64,000 bases of DNA, taken from the NCBI RefSeq assembly GCF_039539005.1, contig NZ_BAABCP010000001.1:1240001-1304000 (forward strand), in the 5' to 3' direction. Every line of letters starts with the position of its first letter. The stretch's first letter is position 1. The position numbers and the translations under genes were made by a program. Source of the DNA: Microbacterium soli (GTDB lineage: Bacteria; Actinomycetota; Actinomycetes; Actinomycetales; Microbacteriaceae). Of this stretch, positions 1 to 6,607 are shown in pieces. A model generated the notes under the pieces. It saw only the letters and a list, made by a program, of their open reading frames with translations. It was not told where the DNA came from and ran no database searches.

Positions 1-1
1 G

Positions 2-337
2 GCGAACGAGCCGCACCTGTTCGGCATCGCGCCCGTCGAGGCCGCCAACCGCGCGCTCGCACGAGCCGGCCGGACCTGGCAGGACGTCGACGTCCTCGAG
101 CTCAATGAGGCCTTCGCCGCGCAGAGCATCGCCTGCCTGCGCTCGTGGCCCGAGCTGGATCCGGCCGCGGTGAACATCCATGGTGGTGCGATCGCGATCG
201 GTCACCCGCTGGGCGCCTCCGGCGCCCGCGTGCTCGGGCACGTCGCGCACGAGCTGCGCCGTCGCGGTGGCGGCGTGGGCGTCGCGGCCATCTGCATCGG
301 CGTCGGCCAGGCGCTGGCCGTCGTGCTGGAACGCTGA
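2..337 (+). CDS. Acetyl-CoA acetyltransferase (thiolase), C-terminal part
   Basis: C-terminal end of a thiolase, cut by the window edge; the reading frame opens at base 2 and stops with TGA at 335-337. Thiolases join or split acetyl and acyl-CoA units in fatty acid and ketone metabolism. Visible family marks are NEAFAAQ, the HGGAIAIGHPLGASG block with the catalytic His of GHPLGASG, and the late Cys loop read here as CIGVGQAL. The family norm for that loop is CIGGGQG, so two glycines are replaced (V and A), which may tune activity. About 111 residues are visible of a usual 390-400. The substrate chain length cannot be told from this part. Confidence 0.9.
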   Translation, partial: ANEPHLFGIAPVEAANRALARAGRTWQDVDVLELNEAFAAQSIACLRSWPELDPAAVNIHGGAIAIGHPLGASGARVLGHVAHELRRRGGGVGVAAICIGVGQALAVVLER

Positions 338-349
338 TCCGCGCGGATC
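336..349. terminator. Short GC palindrome between convergent genes
   Basis: GATCCGCGCGGATC is a perfect 14-bp palindrome that overlaps the thiolase stop codon and lies before the convergent ABC permease end. It has no T tract, so a terminator role is only a guess. Confidence 0.3.
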
Positions 350-368
350 GCGGGGAGCGGACGCGACG

Positions 369-1964
369 TCAGGTCGTGGCGAGGTCACGGCGACGGAAGC
401 CGACGAACCCGACCAGCAGCAGGAAGAGCGTCACCAGGCTGATCCAGAGCAGTCCCCATCCGTCGGCACCGGATTCGGTGACGTTCGGGACGTGCCAGAA
501 GGGGCTGATCGCGAGGACCCAGTCCCACAGCTTGAACGTCGGCCCGAGCAGGGTCAGCACGAATGCGGCGAAGACGCCGACCCAGGCCGCGAGCGACACC
601 TCGGGACGCGCGCCGATCACGGCGACGGAGACGGCCGTGATCGTCCAGACGGCGGGGATCGTTGCCGCCGCCTGCAGGACGGTGTCGCCGAATCCCGCGC
701 CGATGTCCGCACCGGCGGCCAGCGCGGCGATGATGACACCCGCGATGAGGACGTGCACCGCCGGCACGATCAGCGCCAGGACCACGTTCGACGCGTAGAA
801 GCGGGGGCGCGAGACCGCACCGGCCAGGAGGGGTTCGACCCGGTCCTCCATCTCCTCGCTGCGGATCTTGACCATCACCTGCACGCCCGGGATCGCGGCG
901 ATGATGCCGACGAGGCTGAGGATCGTGACGAGGAACGCGCTCGTGAGCGCCTCCGGGGTGGCGGCGCCGGCGGCGAGGATCGCGGCGACCGCACTGTCCT
1001 TGCCGAGCAGGTCCTGGATCGACGCCGCGAAGGAGCCGAACACCACGCCGAGCAGGGCGAACGCGATGGTCCAGGTGAGGATCGGACCCCTGTTCAGCGT
1101 GACCGCCAGGTGCCGGGTGGACCGCACCCGTCCTCGGGCGGGGCCGGGGCGGGGCGCGATGGCGCCCTGACCGAAGTCGCGACGGGCCTGAAGCACGAAC
1201 GCGATGATCAGCGCGACGACGGTGAGGGCGAGCGCGTACAGGAGAGGCCACCCGTCGTTCCCGGTCGCGGGTCGGGTCTCGGTCATCCACCCCAGCGGGT
1301 TGATCCAGATCGTCCACGATGGGGCGCCGACCGAGTAGGCGAATCCGCGCATGATGAACAGCACGCCCAGGGCGCCGACGGCGAGGGAGCTCGCGGTGCG
1401 GGCGTCGGAGCCGAGCTGCGCGGTCACCCCCGCGATGCCGGTGAACATCCATCCGGTCGCGGTGAACGTCGCCGCCAGCAGCACCGACGCCGGCCAGTCC
1501 CCTCCGCACAGCCCGGTGACGGCGGCGGAGACGACGCCGACGAGGACGGAGCCGATCAGTGCCACACCGACGCCGGCGAGCAGTCGGCTGCCGCGGCCGA
1601 GCACGCCCGAGGCCAGCAGCTCCGCCTGACCGGAGTCCTCCTGGCCGCGGGTGGCCTTCGTCACGGTGAGGATCGCGCCGAGCGCGACGAGGAACCCTGC
1701 CAGCGCGAGCGACCGCCAGGCGTTGAACCCGTCGCTGGTGTGCACATCGAAGGCGGGGCCGAAGACGATGCCCAGGGCGGGATTCGCGCGGAGCGCGGTC
1801 GACAGGCCCGCGCGGTCTTCGGCGGTGGGGAAGATCCACGGATAGACGAGCACGGACGACGCCGAGAGCGCCGTGGCGATGGCGATCCACGGGGCGAAGC
1901 CGCGCAGGTCGTGCCGCAGGGAGGCGACCAGCAGCGGGCGGATGCCCGCGAGCACCGTGCTCAC
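369..1964 (-). CDS. ABC-2 type exporter permease
   Basis: Integral membrane permease of an ABC exporter, 531 residues with about twelve hydrophobic segments in two halves, joined by a basic cytoplasmic loop near residues 258-285. The architecture fits the actinobacterial polyketide or drug exporter permeases (TetB-like, ABC-2 superfamily), which extrude antibiotics or hydrophobic compounds. The start is GTG, overlapping the stop of the upstream ATPase gene as GTGA, so the two are translationally coupled and should form one transporter. The substrate is unknown; no resistance or biosynthesis gene lies next to it in the visible sequence. Confidence 0.85.
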   Translation of the reverse strand: MSTVLAGIRPLLVASLRHDLRGFAPWIAIATALSASSVLVYPWIFPTAEDRAGLSTALRANPALGIVFGPAFDVHTSDGFNAWRSLALAGFLVALGAILTVTKATRGQEDSGQAELLASGVLGRGSRLLAGVGVALIGSVLVGVVSAAVTGLCGGDWPASVLLAATFTATGWMFTGIAGVTAQLGSDARTASSLAVGALGVLFIMRGFAYSVGAPSWTIWINPLGWMTETRPATGNDGWPLLYALALTVVALIIAFVLQARRDFGQGAIAPRPGPARGRVRSTRHLAVTLNRGPILTWTIAFALLGVVFGSFAASIQDLLGKDSAVAAILAAGAATPEALTSAFLVTILSLVGIIAAIPGVQVMVKIRSEEMEDRVEPLLAGAVSRPRFYASNVVLALIVPAVHVLIAGVIIAALAAGADIGAGFGDTVLQAAATIPAVWTITAVSVAVIGARPEVSLAAWVGVFAAFVLTLLGPTFKLWDWVLAISPFWHVPNVTESGADGWGLLWISLVTLFLLLVGFVGFRRRDLATT

Positions 1965-2869
1965 GGCTCCGCCGCCGCATCCGCGTCGTTCTCGTACAGA
2001 CGCAGGAACAGCGACTCCAGCGACGGCGGCTCCACCGTCAGCGATGCCAGACCGTATGGTGCCAGCAGCGTCATCGCGTCGCCGATCCTGTCCGCGTCGG
2101 CCGTCGCCGTCAGCCTGCCGCCGTCCAGATGCACGTCGTGCAGCGATGCGAGATCGGCGGCGACGGGGATGCGCTCGAGCCTGGCGCGGATGGTCGTGCG
2201 CGCCTGCGCGCGCATCTCGCCCAGGGTGCCGGTCTCGACGATCCTGCCGTCACGGATGATGGAGAGCCGGTCGGCGAGGGTCTCGACCTCGGCGAGGATG
2301 TGGCTGGACAGCAGCACCGAGACGCCACGCGCCTTCGCCTCGCCGACGACCTCGGTGAACACCGCCTCCATCAGCGGGTCCAGGCCGCTCGTCGGCTCGT
2401 CGAGGATCAGAAGCTCGGCGTCCGAGGCGAGGGCGGAGACGATCGCGACCTTCTGACGGTTGCCCTTCGAGTACTGGCGCCCGCGCTTGGTGGGATCCAA
2501 CTCGAAGCGCTCGACGAGCTCCGCGCGGCGCTGCTCGTTCAGGCCGCCGCGCATCGCCCCGAGCAGGTCGATCGCCTCGCCGCCGGTCATGTTCGGCCAC
2601 AGCGACACGTCCCCGGGCACGTATGCGAGGCGTCGGTGCAGCTCGACGACGTCCTGCCACGGGTCCCCGCCGAGCACCTTCGCGGTGCCGCTGTCGGCTT
2701 TCAGCAGCCCCAGCAGCACGCGGATCGTGGTCGACTTGCCGGCGCCGTTCGGCCCGAGGAAACCGTGCACCTCGCCCTCGGCCACGCTCAGGTCGAGACC
2801 GTTCAAGGCCCGGAACCTGCCGAAGCTCTTGACCAGACCCCGCACCTCGATCACGTGCTCCGCGTTCAT
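1961..2869 (-). CDS. ABC transporter ATP-binding protein
   Basis: Nucleotide-binding subunit that powers the neighbouring permease. Walker A is GPNGAGKST (about residues 39-47), the signature region is YSKGNRQKV, Walker B is LLILDEPTSGLDP, and the switch His is in SSHILAE. A C-terminal extension of about 80 residues follows, as in drug-exporter ATPases of the DrrA/CcmA type. An upstream ATG at 2893 is in frame, but the ATG at 2869 is preceded by GGAGGG at a 9-nt distance and gives the usual N-terminus, so that start is used. The gene is first in the two-gene operon. Confidence 0.9.
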   Translation of the reverse strand: MNAEHVIEVRGLVKSFGRFRALNGLDLSVAEGEVHGFLGPNGAGKSTTIRVLLGLLKADSGTAKVLGGDPWQDVVELHRRLAYVPGDVSLWPNMTGGEAIDLLGAMRGGLNEQRRAELVERFELDPTKRGRQYSKGNRQKVAIVSALASDAELLILDEPTSGLDPLMEAVFTEVVGEAKARGVSVLLSSHILAEVETLADRLSIIRDGRIVETGTLGEMRAQARTTIRARLERIPVAADLASLHDVHLDGGRLTATADADRIGDAMTLLAPYGLASLTVEPPSLESLFLRLYENDADAAAEP

Positions 2870-2937
2870 CGGCGATGTCCCTCCGATCGGCACGCCTCAT
2901 CAGGGGAATCAACTTACACCGCGTCCCCGCCGTCTTC

Positions 2938-3393
2938 TCAGACCCTCGTCGAGACGACGGCCTCGCTCGGCCCGCCGCAGCGCTCGGTGCCGCCCGTGCG
3001 CGTCCATTCGGGCGCGACCTCGGACTCCGTGAGCACTGCTCCGTCGACATCGAGAGCACGCACCGTGAACGTCTCCGGCAGGCCGGCCACGGAGAAGATC
3101 CAGGCGTCGGTGTCGTGCTCCGCGACGGTGACGAGTCCGAGCGGCCCCGACGGGTCGATGTCCTCCGCAGGCGCGCACCCGGCATCCGTGCACAGCTGCA
3201 CCCGGTCGACGACCGCCGCGTCGCCGCCGAGCTCGACCGTCAGCGTGTTCGACCAACCGATCGCCGGGCACACCGTCGCACCGGAGCAGCCGGCCGACAC
3301 GGATGCGACGAGCAGGCTCGCGGCGGCCGCCGCCGCCCGCCCGCGGCCCGTCGTCCTCGTCGCGCAGCCGCTCGCCGGCCTACGACTCGGCAC
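2938..3393 (-). CDS. Putative secreted lipoprotein
   Basis: A 151-residue protein with an Arg-rich N-terminus, a hydrophobic stretch AAAAAASLLVASVSAGCSG and a lipobox-like cleavage site before Cys36, so it is probably lipid-anchored outside the membrane. The mature part has paired cysteines (VCPAI, LCTDAGCAP, ERCGG) that could form disulfides. No family is recognised. The start is GTG at 3391-3393, preceded by GGAGGAGGAGAG; that ribosome site lies inside the end of the upstream small gene, so translation is probably coupled. Function unknown. Confidence 0.7.
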   Translation of the reverse strand: MPSRRPASGCATRTTGRGRAAAAAASLLVASVSAGCSGATVCPAIGWSNTLTVELGGDAAVVDRVQLCTDAGCAPAEDIDPSGPLGLVTVAEHDTDAWIFSVAGLPETFTVRALDVDGAVLTESEVAPEWTRTGGTERCGGPSEAVVSTRV

Positions 3394-3505
3394 CCCGGCT
3401 CTCCTCCTCCAGCTGCTTGAGCCGTCTGAGCTTGGACCACGGGTAGCACGCGATCCACACGATGGACGCGATCGATGCGCCCATGATCAGCGATGAGATG
3501 TCCAT
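3380..3505 (-). CDS. Small single-pass membrane protein, 41 aa
   Basis: A 41-residue reading frame, ATG at 3505 to TAG at 3380. It has one hydrophobic segment near the N-terminus (SLIMGASIASIVWIACYPW) and then a charged helix (KLRRLKQLEEESR). Its 3' end overlaps the GTG start of the lipoprotein gene by 14 nt and contains the purine-rich ribosome site of that gene, which supports it as a real leader gene of a two-gene operon. The layout resembles small membrane proteins with a cytoplasmic coiled tail. Function unknown. Confidence 0.6.
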   Translation of the reverse strand: MDISSLIMGASIASIVWIACYPWSKLRRLKQLEEESRGAES

Positions 3506-3635
3506 GGGGACGACCATACGAGATGTCCGCGATCCCGACAGCGGCGATCTGCGCGGAGGGGAAGAACCCGATCACGGCGCGTCCATCGGCACGAACACAC
3601 CGAACCCATTCACTCGTCGGGCCTACGGGCCGACT

Positions 3636-3652
3636 CACCGTGCGCGAGGGGG
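3636..3652. repeat. Extra att-like core (17 bp)
   Basis: caccgtgcgcgaggggg occurs here and again at 4053-4069, where it overlaps the attL core of the large element. It matches the 3' end of tRNA-Leu plus flank. This third core lies directly before the IS481-like remnant and suggests an older or tandem insertion at the same site. Confidence 0.6.
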
Positions 3653-3700
3653 TGTCTGGTTTCAGGACATCGTTGACGGCTGGTCGCGGGGATCCGGTTC

Positions 3701-3782
3701 GTGATCGTTGACACCTGAGTCGGGTGATCGTTGACGACGCGAGGGTCGTGATCGTTGACGAGTGAGTCGCGTGATCGTTGAC
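3701..3782 (+). repeat. Four direct copies of gtgatcgttgac, 23-24 bp apart
   Basis: The 12-mer gtgatcgttgac starts at 3701, 3724, 3748 and 3771 (spacing 23, 24, 23). One inverted copy is at 3948-3959 and shorter relatives lie at 3668-3677 and 3984-3989. Two helical turns per repeat places all sites on one face of the DNA, as for transposase binding sites at IS ends. Confidence 0.8.
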
Positions 3783-3784
3783 GG

Positions 3785-3939
3785 ATGAAGCCGAAGAACC
3801 TCGTCATCGTCCGCGCTGTCACCGACCAGGGCCTCACCCACGTGGAAGCCGCCGCACCGTCAGCAGCATGAACACCGGCGAGATCATCGCCGAATTCACC
3901 ATCGACCCCACCAAGAACTACCAACCCAAGAACCCTTGA
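3785..3939 (+). pseudogene. IS481-family transposase remnant (first and last codons only)
   Basis: The frame opens with MKPKNLVIVRAVTDQGLTHV, the typical N-terminal helix-turn-helix start of IS481 transposases (a QGLTxxEAA pattern), and stops after 28 codons. A second frame (ATG at 3868, stop 3937-3939) ends NTGEIIAEFTIDPTKNYQPK, the typical C-terminal tail of the same family. The whole catalytic DDE core, about 280-300 residues, is missing. An internal deletion joining the two ends is the simplest reading. Confidence 0.75.
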
Positions 3940-4006
3940 CCAGCACCGTCAACGATCACGCGACTCACCAGTCCCCCGCCAGCCGTCAACACCCCAAGAC
4001 ACGAAA

Positions 4007-4052
4007 AAGTCCTGAGCTGCGACCAGTCCGTAAACTATGTCGCGACTCAGGA
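4007..4052 (-). terminator. Native tRNA-Leu terminator, displaced by the mobile element
   Basis: On the minus strand gtcctgagtcgcgac pairs with gtcgcagctcaggac (one slipped position) around an 18-nt loop, followed directly by TTTTT. It stands immediately downstream of the tRNA 3' end copy at attL, where a terminator of the uninterrupted tRNA-Leu gene is expected. In the present arrangement it is 16.5 kb from the intact tRNA gene. Confidence 0.8.
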
Positions 4053-4056
4053 CACC

Positions 4057-4078
4057 GTGCGCGAGGGGGGACTTGAAC
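4057..4078. repeat. attL core (22-bp direct repeat)
   Basis: Identical to 20546-20567. It covers the acceptor stem and T-arm end of tRNA-Leu read on the minus strand. The sequence after 4078 no longer matches the tRNA, so this is the junction copy rather than a gene. Confidence 0.9.
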
Positions 4079-4195
4079 TGACCTCGACCCCCTCGCGCCG
4101 CGAATCTCGGTAGAGCGTTCTGCCGCATGAAACCAACGATCTACGACATCTGACCTGTGGATAACTCCATCGCGATACCCCAACCTACAGGTTGT

Positions 4196-4217
4196 TTAGC
4201 ACTTTCGTTAGCACTTT
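4196..4217 (+). repeat. Paired ttagcacttt motif, left end
   Basis: Two direct copies at 4196-4205 and 4208-4217, a 12-bp period. The same pair, also with a 12-bp period and in the same orientation, occurs near the right end of the element at 20464-20485. A looser single copy (agcacttt) is at 4305-4312. These are candidate arm-type binding sites of the element's integrase; it is an inference from position and repetition. Confidence 0.6.
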
Positions 4218-4361
4218 TTGCGGCTTGGGGAGCCGTGGAACCTCGGTTCGGGCTACACCCTTGGCCGACCTGCTACGAGGCTTCAACTCGCCAGTTCGTA
4301 TCAGAGCACTTTGAACCCGTCGGCTCCGGTTGGCGGCATCATTTGTCAGGTTGACTAGGCC

Positions 4362-5335
4362 GTGTTGATAAACGCCTTCGGGTGCCTCGTGGGCGAATCT
4401 TGGACCGTGTTGCGTGATGTGATCTCGGATGAGGCGTGGGCTGTGATCGGGCCGCTGTTCCCGACTGCGAAGTCGACGGGTCGGCCGCCGGTGGATCGGC
4501 GCACGGCGGTCGAGGCGATGGCGTGGCGGTTCCGGACCGGGGCACCGTGGCGGGACGTGCCGGAGCGGTTCGGGAACTGGAACACGATCTACAAGAACTT
4601 CAACCGGTGGTCCGAGCAGGGCGTGTGGGCGCGGGTGCTGGAGAAGACGCAGTCGCTCGCGCAGCAGTCCGGTGATCTGGATTGGGTCGCGTCGATCGAC
4701 TCCACGATCGTGCGCGTGCATCAGCATGGTGCGACCCTTCCGCGCACCACCGGGGGGCATTGTCGAACTACAAGAAGTTCGGTGACGAGCCGCCCGATCA
4801 TGCGATCGGCCGCTCCCGTGGCGGGTTGACGACGAAGAATCACCTGGTCTGCGACGGGAAGGGACGCGCTCTCGCGTTCATCCTCACCCCGGGGCAGGCG
4901 GCGGACACCAGCATGCTGCCCGCGACGCTGCGCGAGATCCGCGTCCCCGGCGCGAGGGGTAGGCCACGGTCGAGGCCGGACCGGGTGCTCGCGGACAGGG
5001 GCTACCCATCGAAGGCGAACCGGGCCGGGCTGCGCGAGCGCGGGATCGCGGCGACGATCCCGGAGCGTGAGGATCAGATCGCTCACCGACGCAAGCGGCG
5101 CGGCCGGCCGATCGACTTCGGTGACGAGCAGCGGGCCCGCTACCGCGACCGTAACGTCGTCGAGCGGTGCTTCAACAAGCTCAAGCAGTGGCGCGGGATA
5201 GCGATGCGCTCAGACAAGCTCGCCCGCAACTACCACGCCGGCCTCTGCCTCGCCGCCACTCTGCACTGGCTCGGCAGCATGTCGGCTCCGGAGCGCATCG
5301 AGGGAGATCAACTCGCGGTCACGGTATCCTTGTGA
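4362..5335 (+). CDS. IS5-family transposase, made by -1 frameshift
   Basis: DDE transposase split over two frames. The first frame (4362 onward; a likely true start is GTG at 4407, giving VLRDVISDEAW) has the DUF4096 N-terminal region and the first catalytic Asp in SIDSTIVRVHQHG. The second frame resumes at ALSNYKKFGD and has VLADRGYPSK (second Asp) and RNVVERCFNKLKQWRGIA (catalytic Glu). They join at the six-G run 4750-4755, where a -1 slip restores the frame, the usual programmed frameshift in the IS427-type group. All three acidic residues are present, so the element may be active. An ordinary frameshift mutation cannot be excluded. Confidence 0.85.
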
Positions 5336-5406
5336 GCATGATGACCAGCCAGGCCCGCGTCGGCCGCTCCCAGAACGGCGATCTGGTCGTGCGCTGATCC
5401 GCGCTC

Positions 5407-5450
5407 CTCCTTGTGTGAGTGACCCAAACTCACCCACACGACACAAGGAG
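5407..5450 (+). promoter_or_regulatory. Inverted repeat that masks the VOC gene ribosome site
   Basis: ctccttgtgt (5407-5416) pairs perfectly with acacaaggag (5441-5450), with an inner gtgagt/actcac pair. The right arm contains AAGGAG, the ribosome site of the ATG at 5455. In RNA this would hide the ribosome site; in DNA it could be an operator. It also blocks read-through translation from the transposase. Confidence 0.55.
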
Positions 5451-5454
5451 AATC

Positions 5455-5829
5455 ATGACAGCACACTTCAACCACACAATCATCGCCTCGATCGACGCTG
5501 CCGAAATGGCGGAGTTCTATCGTGACCTGCTCGAAGCCGACGACGCGCCCGCATGGGGCCCGTTCGTCAACGTCCAGATCGCCGGCGGGGTATTGCTGCA
5601 GTTCGCAGCCCCGCCGATGGAGTTCCCGCCGCAGCACTACGCATTTCTCCTCGAAGACCCCCACTTCGACCGTGCATACGCCAAGATCACTGACTACGGC
5701 TTCGATCACTGGGCAGACCCCCAGCGCTCCAAGCCCGGAGAGATCAACCACGAGCACGGCGGTCGAGGCGTCTACCTTCTCGATCCCTCAGGGCACTATC
5801 TCGAGCTGATCACCCAGCCGTACCTCTGA
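5455..5829 (+). CDS. VOC (glyoxalase/bleomycin-resistance) family protein
   Basis: A 124-residue single-module VOC protein. It starts with the usual beta strand and a metal-ligand His (FNHTIIASIDAAEMAEFYRD) and ends with YLLDPSGHYLELITQPY, where the Glu of YLELI is the typical second metal ligand. Members are small metal-binding enzymes or binding proteins (glyoxalases, dioxygenases, thiol transferases, bleomycin binders); the substrate here is unknown. It lies inside the IS5-type element, 120 bp after the transposase, with a good AAGGAG site, so it is a passenger gene. Confidence 0.8.
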   Translation: MTAHFNHTIIASIDAAEMAEFYRDLLEADDAPAWGPFVNVQIAGGVLLQFAAPPMEFPPQHYAFLLEDPHFDRAYAKITDYGFDHWADPQRSKPGEINHEHGGRGVYLLDPSGHYLELITQPYL

Positions 5830-5926
5830 CCCGCAGCGGGCGCGACGGAACATTCGCTCCGCCCACCCTGATGCTGACCGGGGGCGGGGCCGGCTCGAAA
5901 CCCCGACCCCGGTTTAGCAACACGGC

Positions 5927-6607
5927 CTAGAGCAGGCCGGCTTGATGGGCGAGTACGGCGGCCTGTACTCGACGCTCTACGCCGAGGCGTTGAAGCACTT
6001 CGCTGACATAGCCTTTGACTGTTGCTTCGGAGAGATACAAGCTGCTGGCGATTCGGGCGTTGTCCTCTCCTCGCGCGATCCCGAGGAGGACTTCGTGTTG
6101 ACGCGGGGTGAGTCGTGAGACAAGCTCGTGGGCGTCGGCTTGCCGCGTCATCGGACCGGCAGCGTTCTCCAGTAACCAGCGGGCCACGACGGGCGATAAT
6201 GCCGCACCGCCAGCTTGGACGGTGTGCACCGCGTTGACCAGGTCTTCCGGGGCGCTGGCTTTCGTCACATATCCGTCTACCGACACTTCTACAGCTCGTC
6301 GCAGATACTCAGTGTCGGCGAACGTCGTCAACACGACCAGTCGCGCAGGTACCCCTGCCGCGCGCAGGTCTGCGATCGCATCGAGCCCCGATCGGCCCGG
6401 CATCCTCACGTCCATCAACACAACGTCACACTGAGCCTTTCGTACCGCGGGAACGATGCCGAGACCGTCTCCGTGTTCGAGGACGACACGGATGCGTGGA
6501 TCGTTTTCGAGGATCGTGCGCAGGCCCGCTCGGATGAGCGGTTCGTCGTCGATCAGTGCGACACGGATAGCGTGGGAGCCGTCGTTGACATTCGGTGCGG
6601 GGGTCAT
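5927..6607 (-). CDS. NarL/LuxR-type response regulator
   Basis: A 226-residue regulator. The receiver domain (about 15-130) has the acidic pair near D20-D21, phospho-acceptor D66 in VVLMDVRMPG, Thr94 and Lys116. The LuxR helix-turn-helix is at about 165-220 (LTPRQHEVLLGIARGEDN ... LSEATVKGYVSEVLQRLGV). The start overlaps the kinase stop as ATGA, so the two are one operon. The TAG stop (5927-5929) straddles the junction with the IS5 element: T and A come from the target, G from the IS. The left flank shows that the original stop was also TAG, so the protein is unchanged. Confidence 0.92.
   Translation of the reverse strand: MTPAPNVNDGSHAIRVALIDDEPLIRAGLRTILENDPRIRVVLEHGDGLGIVPAVRKAQCDVVLMDVRMPGRSGLDAIADLRAAGVPARLVVLTTFADTEYLRRAVEVSVDGYVTKASAPEDLVNAVHTVQAGGAALSPVVARWLLENAAGPMTRQADAHELVSRLTPRQHEVLLGIARGEDNARIASSLYLSEATVKGYVSEVLQRLGVERRVQAAVLAHQAGLL

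Larger units (their letters stand above)
3653..4001. mobile_element. Internally deleted IS481-like element (MITE-like)
   Basis: About 350 bp with related outer ends. The left end carries tgtctgg and then gttgacggctgg (3672-3683); the right end, read on the other strand, carries tgtcttgg and then the same gttgacggctgg. A second inner inverted pair is gtgagtcgcgtgatcgttga (left) against its complement at the right end. Between them only the first and last codons of an IS481-type transposase remain, so the element cannot move by itself but keeps the ends a related transposase could use. No clear target duplication is seen. End positions are approximate. Confidence 0.7.
4358..5927. mobile_element. 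IS5-family insertion sequence with a passenger gene, 1570 bp
   Basis: Terminal inverted repeats ggccgtgttgataaac (4358-4373) and gtttagcaacacggcc (5912-5927) differ at one position. The flanks are CTA on the left and TAG on the right, consistent with a TA duplication of a CTAG target. The left half holds a two-frame transposase; the right half holds a VOC-family gene between the transposase and the right repeat, so the gene travels with the element. The length is larger than usual for this family (roughly 0.8-1.3 kb), as expected with the extra gene. Confidence 0.85.

Noticed and set aside
180..2456. A 758-codon plus-strand frame over the ABC exporter genes
   Set aside because: The minus-strand permease and ATPase are certain; the plus frame is a low-complexity Arg/Gly/Asp shadow.
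3701..3782. Regularly spaced 12-mers resembling a CRISPR array
   Set aside because: Repeats are too short, spacers are only 11-12 bp and similar, no cas genes are near, and an inverted copy exists; IS end iterons fit better.
5338..5397. 19-codon frame MMTSQARVGRSQNGDLVVR after the transposase
   Set aside because: Very short, no ribosome site and no family; possibly the decayed end of an older gene.
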